Source of the DNA: Nitrospirota bacterium
GTDB taxonomy: Bacteria > Nitrospirota > Nitrospiria > Nitrospirales > UBA8639
Direction: 5' to 3'
Length of the DNA stretch: 35,240 bases
NCBI GenBank assembly: GCA_027623995.1
Contig: JAQBUF010000035.1
Location: forward strand, 1-35,240
Part shown: piece after piece, positions 17,563 to 25,583 of the stretch
Layout of the letters: each line of letters opens with the position of its first letter
Numbering within the stretch: the stretch's first letter is position 1
The notes under the pieces: generated by a model
Told to the model about the DNA's origin: nothing
Database searches by the model: none
What the model saw: the letters and a program-made list of their open reading frames with translations, nothing else
Position numbers and translations under genes: made by a program

Positions 17563-18750
17563 ATGAGCACCACGACCACATACATCGTCCCTAAAGAGCT
17601 TATTGATTCGGCGATTGAATCCCTCTCAGTACAAAATCGAACCATGATTCGATTGTTGCTCCTTCAATACCAAGATCCTGTACTAGAAGACATTGAGTAT
17701 ATGGCGGCAGACCAACCAGACTCTCGATTTATGGCAGGAGGACAGCCAGCCATTAAACCCTCGATTGGCGAAGCCGTCATGGAAATCACTGCTCGTATAG
17801 GTCAATACCGGCTACTATTTCGCCAGAAACGTGAGCGCCCCTCCCTGCAAATTGACTGCATAAAAAAACACATGGCCATTACGGATTTAGCGATCAGTGC
17901 CGCGGAAGGTTTGCTCAATGATCGCTTCCACGTTGATCCAGTCACACTGAAAGATCGAAAAAAAGCAGGAATTTCAGCCTTACCCAAGCCTGAGATTCGG
18001 CGACTCAATAAAGCCTGGGATCAAGATGAGATTTCAGAGAAAGATTATCAGACGACTCGCCTACTGATTGAGTATCAAACCCTGATTCGTCGACAAGAAC
18101 GGAACCGACGTCGACTGGCCACGGCTCAAAATGAATTCTTACATTCAGGGATGAGCCCGCTTCAAGATCATGAGATCGCACATATTTGGGGGATTCCCTT
18201 AGGAAGTTTGTCTGGGCGAAAAGTTAAAGCCCTGAATAATTTCCTTATTTCTCTTCAAAATAAAATAGAAGCAGATAATACACTCCCAGACGTGAAAGAG
18301 GCTCGGCCAGATCTCTGGCGCGAAACCCTTCAGGCCTTGACAAAACAACCTGTTGAACGATCTGTCGTAAGCTTTATTGCCGGAATTGAACGGACTGAAG
18401 AAATGTTACTGGAGAAGCTGACAACACTGGCAGAAGGCACAATACCCGAGGAGTTGGAATCGGGTTTTTGGCAACTTATCTCCCGCATTCATGATACTGA
18501 ACATTGCGGGCCATGGAGTAATCACGCTCGAGCCGTTTTTGCGCTTCAGCGCTTGTCCGCGATCCTTTCGGATATTGACCCAACCATAGAAGACCTTGAA
18601 GATGATCTCTTGAAAATCATTACCCCTCAAGCCAAGGGCGAAGCGCTCCCTGCCCCAGAAGACCAAGGGAAAGAAATTGAACTCGGGGAAGAGGCTCTGG
18701 GGGTTCTCAACGCATTCATTGGAGAAATTGACGACAAGCGATCTAGATAA
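17563..18750 (+). CDS. Conserved-looking helical protein of unknown function
   Basis: A 395-residue soluble protein starting at ATG 17563 behind AAAGAGAA. It is almost entirely helical and highly charged, with an acidic tail after about residue 330. There is no signal peptide, membrane segment, Walker motif or Cys cluster. Basic blocks such as LIRRQERNRRRLATAQ (about 165-180) suggest coiled coil or nucleic-acid contact. HEIAHIWGIPLGSLSGRKVKAL (about 200-222) has the spacing of a helix-turn-helix, but that is weak. It is paired with the 76-residue gene upstream. I do not recognise the family. Confidence 0.6.
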   Translation: MSTTTTYIVPKELIDSAIESLSVQNRTMIRLLLLQYQDPVLEDIEYMAADQPDSRFMAGGQPAIKPSIGEAVMEITARIGQYRLLFRQKRERPSLQIDCIKKHMAITDLAISAAEGLLNDRFHVDPVTLKDRKKAGISALPKPEIRRLNKAWDQDEISEKDYQTTRLLIEYQTLIRRQERNRRRLATAQNEFLHSGMSPLQDHEIAHIWGIPLGSLSGRKVKALNNFLISLQNKIEADNTLPDVKEARPDLWRETLQALTKQPVERSVVSFIAGIERTEEMLLEKLTTLAEGTIPEELESGFWQLISRIHDTEHCGPWSNHARAVFALQRLSAILSDIDPTIEDLEDDLLKIITPQAKGEALPAPEDQGKEIELGEEALGVLNAFIGEIDDKRSR

Positions 18751-18779
18751 CCTTCGCTTCACACCGCGCGTTTTTTAGG

Positions 18780-18804
18780 CTCTCAAAACTCGACTTCTTG
18801 AGAG
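18780..18804. terminator. Possible terminator hairpin between convergent genes
   Basis: CTCTCAA (18780-18786) and TTGAGAG (18798-18804) form a 7-bp stem with an 11-base loop between two convergent stop codons. No good T-run follows on either strand. Confidence 0.3.
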
Positions 18805-18849
18805 AGGCGAGCGCGCACAGATCCTACAAGGGAAAACAAGAGGGATGAT

Positions 18850-20091
18850 TTAACTCTTGAGGAGAGGGACAAGATTGGAAGTCCAGGAAATGGCTTCCAA
18901 GTAGGCCGCTTTGGCGGTTTCAACTTCCACGCCGTGACACAACACCGAATCCCAGTCACCTCGCTCGTAGGCCAGCACACAATCTAACGTCATACCAAGA
19001 GAGCCTTTTTTATGAACCAAGCCCTCCTGAATATCTAATCCAAGGGGGAGCGTGGGAATGATGTCTTCCAGTGGTTGATCGAGCAACCCATCCAAGATCG
19101 AAAACAGCCCAACAGTGAAGTACTGATCAACGTCCCGAACATGATGGACCAAGGCCAATTGTTCACACATCCTCGCTCGCACAATGGCTGTCACGAACAA
19201 TTCAACTGGCTTGTCTTCGATCCGAGCCAACATCAGTAAACTGGCCCAGGTCCGAAGCCGATCCGTCCCAACCATATAGACCGCTTGATCTATTGAATCA
19301 ATTTGTTTCGGCATTTCAAAGAACGCGGAATTGATATACCGGAGCACCTGTGCCCCAAGAGAAAAATCTTCTTGAATAATCCGTTCTAATTGTGAAATTT
19401 CAATGGTTGGGTTTTGAAGCTGGGTGAGCAGTGCAAGAATCGCCATCCGATTCACTGGCATAGGTTTTGCTGAGATCACATTCGGCTTACAAAAAAAGTA
19501 TCCCTGAAAATAATCAAATCCCAAATCTCGACAAAATTCAAATTCTTCGTGGGTTTCCACTTTCTCCGCGAGTAACTTTACGGGATATTGGCGAAGGATT
19601 TTCACGTGTTCAGCCACAGTCTCACGATCAAGCTCCAAGACATCCACCTTAATAATATCCGCAATCTCAACCAAGGGCTTCAGGCTTTCATGATAGACAA
19701 AATCATCCAATGCGATCCGATATCCGAGCTTGGACAAGCGCTGCAGGGCGTCCATCAATTCTTGATCGACACCCATATTTTCCAAGACTTCGAGTACCAC
19801 CCGATCTTTAGGAAGGGCCACACAGTAATTTCCAAGCACGAAATCCCGCGTTAAATTAATAAACGCCAAATGATGATCGACAATATGATCGAGCCCAATC
19901 TCTACAAAGGTATTGAGCATGACTTGGGCAGTGGCCGCATCTCCATCGGTAAAAGAAGCGCGATTCACTTCATTATTTCTAAACAATAATTCATACGCAA
20001 ACACATCGATGGAACGCCCATAGATCGGCTGACGCCCCACAAATGCCACATTTGAATCAACGGCTTTACTTGACGCCGGAACCTCAATCAT
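18850..20091 (-). CDS. EAL-HDOD signalling protein (YuxH/CdgJ type)
   Basis: A 413-residue cytoplasmic protein with an EAL domain (about 15-203) fused to an HDOD domain (about 205-400). In the EAL part the signature is YELLFR (Glu34) rather than EALLR. FINLTRDF, ALDDF (Asp129-Asp130), IIKVD (Lys148), AEKVET (Glu176) and FQGYFFCKP remain. In this family the EAL domain is often catalytically weak or inactive and serves in binding. The HDOD part contains IIQEDFSLGAQVLRYINSA and YMVGTDRLRTWASLLML. Known relatives affect motility and c-di-GMP signalling. The start is ATG 20091 behind GGGAG. It lies close to two HD-GYP genes. Confidence 0.88.
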   Translation of the reverse strand: MIEVPASSKAVDSNVAFVGRQPIYGRSIDVFAYELLFRNNEVNRASFTDGDAATAQVMLNTFVEIGLDHIVDHHLAFINLTRDFVLGNYCVALPKDRVVLEVLENMGVDQELMDALQRLSKLGYRIALDDFVYHESLKPLVEIADIIKVDVLELDRETVAEHVKILRQYPVKLLAEKVETHEEFEFCRDLGFDYFQGYFFCKPNVISAKPMPVNRMAILALLTQLQNPTIEISQLERIIQEDFSLGAQVLRYINSAFFEMPKQIDSIDQAVYMVGTDRLRTWASLLMLARIEDKPVELFVTAIVRARMCEQLALVHHVRDVDQYFTVGLFSILDGLLDQPLEDIIPTLPLGLDIQEGLVHKKGSLGMTLDCVLAYERGDWDSVLCHGVEVETAKAAYLEAISWTSNLVPLLKS

Positions 20092-20330
20092 TCATTTGCT
20101 CCCATATCATCCCTTAAACTCATGACAAAATTATCACCGGCTTGCAACCACGACCAGGGTTCTTTCGACCTTCCCTACAATCTAAGCTGAACACATTATA
20201 CGACATTCTTAAGGCCTTGGCGGTACGCAATTTACCCCAACAGATGGCATTGACAACTAACACCCACCAGACTTTTCCACTATCTTAATGATTAGATTCC
20301 TAGGGCTTCTTGAGAATTGTTCGGAAGAAT
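20092..20330. other. Intergenic region upstream of the EAL-HDOD gene
   Basis: No gene is seen. The region should contain the minus-strand promoter of the EAL-HDOD gene, but no strong -10/-35 pair was found by eye. I looked for a second c-di-GMP-I core motif here and did not find one. Confidence 0.45.
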
Positions 20331-20360
20331 TTGTCCCAACCCCTTGGCCTATGGTATAGA
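20331..20360 (+). promoter_or_regulatory. Candidate tRNA promoter
   Basis: TTGTCC (20331-20336) and TATAGA (20355-20360) with an 18-base spacer lie 48 bases before the tRNA 5' end. Confidence 0.4.
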
Positions 20361-20407
20361 ACAAAACACTCTACGGACAGAGTGACCTCAGCAGAGATCT
20401 TTTGGTA

Positions 20408-20483
20408 GGCGGTGTAGCTCAGGTGGTAGAGCAGCGGACTCATAAGCCGCGGGCCGGGGGTTCGAGACCCTCCACCGCCACCA
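20408..20483 (+). tRNA. tRNA-Met (anticodon CAT)
   Basis: A full cloverleaf is visible in 76 bases. Acceptor GGCGGTG pairs with CACCGCC at all seven positions. The D-arm is GCTC/GAGC. The anticodon stem GCGGA/GCCGC has four pairs and an A-G mismatch at the loop end, and the loop is CTCATAA with anticodon CAT. The T-arm is GGGGG-TTCGAGA-CCCTC. A discriminator A is followed by an encoded CCA. The U1-A72 or mismatched end of initiator tRNA is absent, so it is elongator Met or an Ile tRNA whose CAT is modified to lysidine. The sequence alone does not separate these two. Confidence 0.92.
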
Positions 20484-20529
20484 TCCCATTCCCTTCTTCA
20501 ATTTCCATGAACAATGAAATGCATTGTCA

Positions 20530-20557
20530 GTAAGGTGGTTCCACCTTACAAATCTTT
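20530..20557. terminator. Hairpin terminator between tRNA and HD-GYP gene
   Basis: GTAAGGTG-GTTC-CACCTTAC (20530-20549) is a perfect 8-bp stem with a four-base loop, followed by AAATCTTTT on the plus strand. It lies between the tRNA and the convergent HD-GYP gene. Confidence 0.55.
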
Positions 20558-20609
20558 TGGCATACAAAGACGAACCAAGAAAACAGAAAAAATCATCCTG
20601 TAGAGGGTA

Positions 20610-21980
20610 TTATGACCGACCGGCCAACAAATAGTGTTGAACGTGCTTAGGCAGGTGTTGGGGGCGTATACTATGGACAATAGCAATTTCATCTTTGGCT
20701 AAATCAACAACTCTGGCTTCTTGTCGTGGGACATTGGGGGTACAGATCATAACGCAGGGCTTGGTTCGTTCTTCAGTACTCACCCCAGTGACTAACCCTA
20801 CAGCTCCATTCGTCAGCTCCACAAAACTTCCCGGCGGGTATACACCCAAAGCCCGAACCATATAGACCACCACTTCTTCCGATAACTCGGCATTCTCACT
20901 CACTTGCTCAGCCGCCACCGCTTCTTCCTTTGCAGAAGAATCCTCAACGGATTTCGACTCAACCAGACCCTCATTCATCAAATTATTGATGGTATCGCTT
21001 ACGGCCATTAATTTATCCACGATATAATGATCGTACAGATAGGACAGAGCCTCCGCTGGCGTTAAGTTTTTAGAATGATCAGCTTGGTGACACAAATGAT
21101 CGTATTCATCAGCCGCCATGAGGATTTTGGCGAAAAATGAAATGTCATCGCCTTGTAATCCCAAGGGAAATCCTGAACCATCTAATCGCTCATGATGCTG
21201 GTGGACCGCGAGAACCGCCGCTTCCGGAATGGAAGGAAATCGTTCGAGCACTCCATGTCCTAGAGTCGGATGCTTGACCCATTCCTGGTGTTCCATTTTG
21301 GTGAGACCAAAATGCTTGTCCCGAAGCATAGTGGGAAAATTTTGTTTCCCAACGTCATGCAACAGTCCCGCCAAACCCAAGGCATATAAATCAGTCTCAT
21401 CCAATTGATACTCTTTCCCAACCAGGACGGAAACGATACATACATTTAAGGCATGCGCTAAAAATGGGTCCCCAGCCTCGGAAGACGTCATGATATCTAT
21501 GATAGCCATGGATGTCCCGGGACTGTTTAGTGAATGGATAAGGGTGGAGACTACTTGATCTGCTGACTTGATGCCAGCGGCATGGCCATCACTAATTCGT
21601 TTTATGGCAATTTTTGTTTGAGCGATCGCCTGCTGATAGAGATAGGAAGCTTTTTGCAATTCAGCGGTATGGTCCTCGCAGGCTTGAATCTGCTCCTTGC
21701 GGAGTTCTTCTTCCTGACGTTCCAGTTCTTCTTGGTTTGGCCCCCCGTTAATTGATTCTGGAATTTCTGCAACTGTCTCAACCGTGACCACTTCCTCGGG
21801 ATCAGACAACTCGGGGTCATAAAACAGCGTGACCTTTCGCATGCCTTTAATCGTGGCAATTTCCTTCTTGGATGTAACCTTAAATTTATTTTTCGCAAAC
21901 GGATGGTTCCACCAGGAACATTCCAGTTTAATGTATAATCCAATTCGCAAATCGCCAATTTTAAGTGGAATAAATGCCAT
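20610..21980 (-). CDS. HD-GYP domain protein with N-terminal DUF3391
   Basis: Predicted c-di-GMP phosphodiesterase of 456 residues, cytoplasmic. Residues 1-65 match DUF3391 (IGDLRIGLYIKLECSWWNHPF). A charged helical linker covers about 75-130. HD-GYP covers about 155-310, with LLHDVGK (His208-Asp209), HPTLGHGVLE (His237), HHERLDGSGFP (262-272) and AADEYD (289-294). GYP is GFP here, which many family members tolerate. An acidic low-complexity insert (about 340-372) precedes a C-terminal PPGSFVELTNGAVGLV segment. The start is ATG 21980, with a poor ribosome-binding site. A paralogue is transcribed divergently from 22490. Confidence 0.9.
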   Translation of the reverse strand: MAFIPLKIGDLRIGLYIKLECSWWNHPFAKNKFKVTSKKEIATIKGMRKVTLFYDPELSDPEEVVTVETVAEIPESINGGPNQEELERQEEELRKEQIQACEDHTAELQKASYLYQQAIAQTKIAIKRISDGHAAGIKSADQVVSTLIHSLNSPGTSMAIIDIMTSSEAGDPFLAHALNVCIVSVLVGKEYQLDETDLYALGLAGLLHDVGKQNFPTMLRDKHFGLTKMEHQEWVKHPTLGHGVLERFPSIPEAAVLAVHQHHERLDGSGFPLGLQGDDISFFAKILMAADEYDHLCHQADHSKNLTPAEALSYLYDHYIVDKLMAVSDTINNLMNEGLVESKSVEDSSAKEEAVAAEQVSENAELSEEVVVYMVRALGVYPPGSFVELTNGAVGLVTGVSTEERTKPCVMICTPNVPRQEARVVDLAKDEIAIVHSIRPQHLPKHVQHYLLAGRS

Positions 21981-22489
21981 AGATCAGAATCCCGTATTCG
22001 CTTCGATTTTTTTCACTTTTCAAATCAACTTCAAGCCTGCATTCAACAATTTGTCCCTAACCCTTTTCTTTCTCTGGCTTCATTGCTATGACTTCCTGCC
22101 TGTCATTGCACGCTGTAAGGGTTTATTCGGATATAATTTTCAAAACTTCAGCGTTTTCATTCCTTCTTTCCACTTGCACCTTTCATTTTCAAGAGACGGC
22201 TTGGACCACGACTTAGAAGAATAACCCCTCCGATTTCGATGAATTCCAGGCAAGACGCTCCACCTCCAAAAAAACTCACACGGCCCAGCATTTAAGGTCA
22301 TGCACTAACACCAAAGTTATTCAATGGAATAAAACCACAAATAAATAAAAGGAACCTGGCACGGATATTCAAACAAGAACCCGATTCTCCTTCAACATCA
22401 CAGGGTTTAGATCCCTAGGGGATAACCGAAAGGAATGAATAAGACTGCATGTGTATTTTCATCCATTCCATTTTGGAGTCCTAACCATC
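21981..22489. other. Divergent intergenic region between two HD-GYP genes
   Basis: No gene is seen in about 500 bases. It must carry the promoters of both HD-GYP genes. TATAAT occurs at 22134-22139, but the best -35 on the plus strand is 20 bases away. AT-rich stretches and pyrimidine runs are present, with no clear operator or riboswitch core. Confidence 0.45.
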
Positions 22490-23881
22490 GTGTCGTATCA
22501 ACGACTTGAAAATCTCGACGAACTCCGAGTGGGGTTACATGTCAAACTGGAATGCTCCTGGTGGGCGCATCCCTTTGCGACCAGCCAATTTAAAATCGCC
22601 TCACAAAAAGATATTGAGATTATCCGAGGCATCAGGAAGCTCAAGCTCTACTATGACCCAAGGCTTTCTGATCCTTTAACCAAACCTCTAGAGGAACCCG
22701 AAGAACCTGAAATACTTGAGTTAGAAGAGACAATCTCGGAGGAAGGGTTCTCCGATGATGATTCCCTTTTACTACTTCAAGATGAAGAAGAAGTCCTTGA
22801 CGAAGAGCCCATCCAACTGATTGATGCCCCTGATCCAGAGGAAATTAAAAAAAATCGAAAACGGGTCTATCAAGATCGAAAAACACATTTGAAAAAAGTT
22901 GAAGATGCCTATTGGAAGGTGCTGGGGAAAAGTAAGGATATCTTTAAACGAATCGGAACCGGCAACCATGCCGCAGTGAAAAATGCCGCTCAATTGGTTA
23001 ACAATGTGACATCCGTCCTCAAGCATGAACAAGCCACCATGACCCTGATGGATATTGTCAGTTCCACAGGCATGGCGGAAGGACTCTCCTCCCATGCCCT
23101 CAACGTCTGCATTATGTCATCGATTATTGGCCGGGAAATGGGATTGAGCCCAGAAGAACTGCACATGCTAGGCCTTGGGGCATTATTTCATGACATGGGC
23201 AAACGCCTGCTGCCCATGAAAGTCAAATTTCATTCAACCGGCATTACCATGGAACCTGACCCTGAATCCATTAAGCTCCACCCTGAAAAAGGGAAAGAAT
23301 TGATGGCCAAATTTAAAGACTTTCCACGACAAAGCCTTGAGGCCATCATTCAACATCATGAACGGCTCGATGGGTCTGTATATCCCGAAGGATTATCCAA
23401 TGAGCAAATTTCACTATTTGCTCAAATTGTGATGGTCGCGGATGAATACGATGAGCTATGTAACGCAGCGGAGATGGACAAGAGCCTGACTCCCCACGAA
23501 GCCCTAGCTCAACTGTATCGACATATTAATGCCAAACACCAGAGATTCTCTAAACAAGTCATCCTGACCCTCATACAAACAATGACCGTGTTTCCACCAG
23601 GCACGTTGGTTGAATTGTCTGATGGAACCATCGGACAAGTGATTAGCGTGAATTTACAAAATCCAACCCGCCCCCTCTTACTCTCTTCTCATTTTGAAGG
23701 ATCGAGACAAGAAGCCCTGATGGTGGACCTGGTAGAAGAAGTACATCTCAGCATTGCCAGAAGTCTCCGCCCGAGTGAAGTGCCGCCTAAAATCTTAGAA
23801 TTTTTGAGTCCTCGTCGAATGAGCATTTTCGTCCATCAAGAGGAAAATGTCCCTCGCTTTGCAGGAAAGATGTCGACGTAA
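22490..23881 (+). CDS. HD-GYP domain protein with N-terminal DUF3391, paralogue
   Basis: A 463-residue protein from GTG 22490, with GGAG 12 bases before it. That start aligns its N-terminus with the neighbouring paralogue; the frame is open 13 codons further upstream. DUF3391 (ENLDELRVGLHVKLECSWW) is followed by a very acidic stretch of about 50 residues (EEPEEPEILELEE..., DEEEVLDEEP), then HD-GYP with LFHDMGK (His234-Asp235) and HHERLDGSVYP (289-299). The usual GxGYP is GSVYP, so the second Gly is Val. It ends with PPGTLVELSDGTIGQV like its partner. Metal-binding His and Asp residues seem kept. Activity is uncertain because of the altered GYP motif. Confidence 0.87.
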   Translation: MSYQRLENLDELRVGLHVKLECSWWAHPFATSQFKIASQKDIEIIRGIRKLKLYYDPRLSDPLTKPLEEPEEPEILELEETISEEGFSDDDSLLLLQDEEEVLDEEPIQLIDAPDPEEIKKNRKRVYQDRKTHLKKVEDAYWKVLGKSKDIFKRIGTGNHAAVKNAAQLVNNVTSVLKHEQATMTLMDIVSSTGMAEGLSSHALNVCIMSSIIGREMGLSPEELHMLGLGALFHDMGKRLLPMKVKFHSTGITMEPDPESIKLHPEKGKELMAKFKDFPRQSLEAIIQHHERLDGSVYPEGLSNEQISLFAQIVMVADEYDELCNAAEMDKSLTPHEALAQLYRHINAKHQRFSKQVILTLIQTMTVFPPGTLVELSDGTIGQVISVNLQNPTRPLLLSSHFEGSRQEALMVDLVEEVHLSIARSLRPSEVPPKILEFLSPRRMSIFVHQEENVPRFAGKMST

Positions 23882-23909
23882 CTTTCACTGGATTCAACAG
23901 TATTTTTAC

Positions 23910-25403
23910 TCAATCGCCGTCCACGCCTGATTCTGAAAAATATTCTTCCAAAATATGTTGGCGCTCCACTTCCATAATGACAAGCTGACGTTGATCAAAC
24001 GTATTAGCCCAATATAAATACGCCAATTGTCCCGCACAGTGCCCAAGCTCTACATGATACTGCTGCCCCCCCAATCCCTCTTGAGTGGTTTCACGCTGAA
24101 CGGCTCGCTCGATAAGCCCTCGCCAGACTTCCTCAGCACTCGCTGAGTGATTCTCATATAACGGAATCCATTGCGTTTCGAAAGACTCTTCGATGGTCCA
24201 GGTTTCACGCACCATCTCTTGAGGAGTCTTCCCTGAACGACCTGCTTTAAGGACATCGTCAAACAGGCTCTTTATGAATTCTTCATCTTCATAAAATCCC
24301 ACAAGCACCCCGGCAAACACATTCGGGACAAGAAACCGTCCGCACAATACCCCTGCCGCCGTCCGACACAGTTGCCACTGAATTTCATAGTCACCCCAAC
24401 GAGCTTCTTCCGGTTGATCCAGAGAACCATGTTCAGAAATTTTTGCCCATACCCAATCAGCATTCCTCCCTTGGCTGCGATACACCCGCTCAATGGGATT
24501 CACAAGAGGCTTTTCGTCAAAGGCTATCGTCGTAGGGTTGACTGTCAATGAATACAACGGCCCATCTAGTTCGTATTCATCAAGAGAGGCATAGCGGAGA
24601 AACACATGCTCTTGGTCACAAGACAACCCACGCGCAGCAAAGGCCCGTTGCAACAGCACTCGGCGCCCGAGATGGTAGGCTTTTTCGAAAGCCAGCAGAC
24701 GACCAAGAGGATTCAGCCGTGCCAACAACCAATCCAACCGCTCACCAATGCCTGTAGGAGTTTCATAGCCTCGTTGATGTTCGGGATCATCCTCCCGTTG
24801 AAAACTTTCCCAAGACTGACTCGGAATGCCCGGATCACTCTCTGATTGAAACAGAGCCTGGGAGGAAATAATCACATCAAATGTTTCTGAGGGTTGATCC
24901 TGAGGCACCACACAGGAATAAAAGGACACATTCTGCAAATTCATGGCCTTGGCCCGTTGCCGAGCAACCTCAATAGATTGCCTGGACCGATCAACACCGA
25001 TAAATACAGAACCTGGAAACATGGAAGCGTACCAAGTAGTGAGAATCCCGACCCCACAGCCAAAATCTAACACTGACGTTCCTGGTTCAAGACGCTGACT
25101 GATGGCAGCCCCCACCGTTCGATAATAACCAAAGCGTTGGCTGTACAAAACAGGAAGAACCATCGAAGAGGAAGCGAGATCATAAAACTCACGATCGGAC
25201 TCTGAATCCAAGCCTCCCTGACGTTGTTCAGCTAGTTCATTCAGATGCTGAAGTACCTCAGGAGAAAGGGATTGCTTTTGCCATGCGTAGTAGTCCCGTT
25301 CCTGAAAAAATTCACGAAGACCCCACTGGGCTAAATGTTGTGCAAGACGGGCATCAACGGATAATGGAGAATGATCGTTGTCAAAACTCTGAAGATCAGA
25401 CAT
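23910..25403 (-). CDS. SAM-dependent methyltransferase with a long unrecognised C-terminal region
   Basis: A 497-residue cytoplasmic protein. A class I Rossmann methyltransferase domain lies at about 85-260: motif I VLDFGCGVG (111-119), acidic residue Asp138 in IGVDRSRQS, and FDVIISSQALFQ as the motif IV region. The remaining 240 residues (DADWVWAKI-like, WGDYEIQWQLC, CGRFLVPNVFAGVL) are not a known domain to me. The C-terminus has HCAGQLAYLYWANTFDQRQLVI. Catalytic residues outside SAM binding cannot be assigned, so the substrate is unknown. The start is ATG 25403, with no clear ribosome-binding site. It stands convergent with the HD-GYP gene. Confidence 0.72.
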   Translation of the reverse strand: MSDLQSFDNDHSPLSVDARLAQHLAQWGLREFFQERDYYAWQKQSLSPEVLQHLNELAEQRQGGLDSESDREFYDLASSSMVLPVLYSQRFGYYRTVGAAISQRLEPGTSVLDFGCGVGILTTWYASMFPGSVFIGVDRSRQSIEVARQRAKAMNLQNVSFYSCVVPQDQPSETFDVIISSQALFQSESDPGIPSQSWESFQREDDPEHQRGYETPTGIGERLDWLLARLNPLGRLLAFEKAYHLGRRVLLQRAFAARGLSCDQEHVFLRYASLDEYELDGPLYSLTVNPTTIAFDEKPLVNPIERVYRSQGRNADWVWAKISEHGSLDQPEEARWGDYEIQWQLCRTAAGVLCGRFLVPNVFAGVLVGFYEDEEFIKSLFDDVLKAGRSGKTPQEMVRETWTIEESFETQWIPLYENHSASAEEVWRGLIERAVQRETTQEGLGGQQYHVELGHCAGQLAYLYWANTFDQRQLVIMEVERQHILEEYFSESGVDGD

Positions 25404-25583
25404 GAAAGCGGCAACGTATTAGGATGAAAAATTAGAAGAGAACGACATCGTTTCACTGAGAAACGGCTGGAGAAAGCTCTTCCCCGTTTCCCAAAGATCA
25501 TGATCAAGACAACCGATGGGTGCGACACCCTTACCAAATAATTACATCGAAAGAAGCCGTATCAATCTCATGATTGCCCTCTC

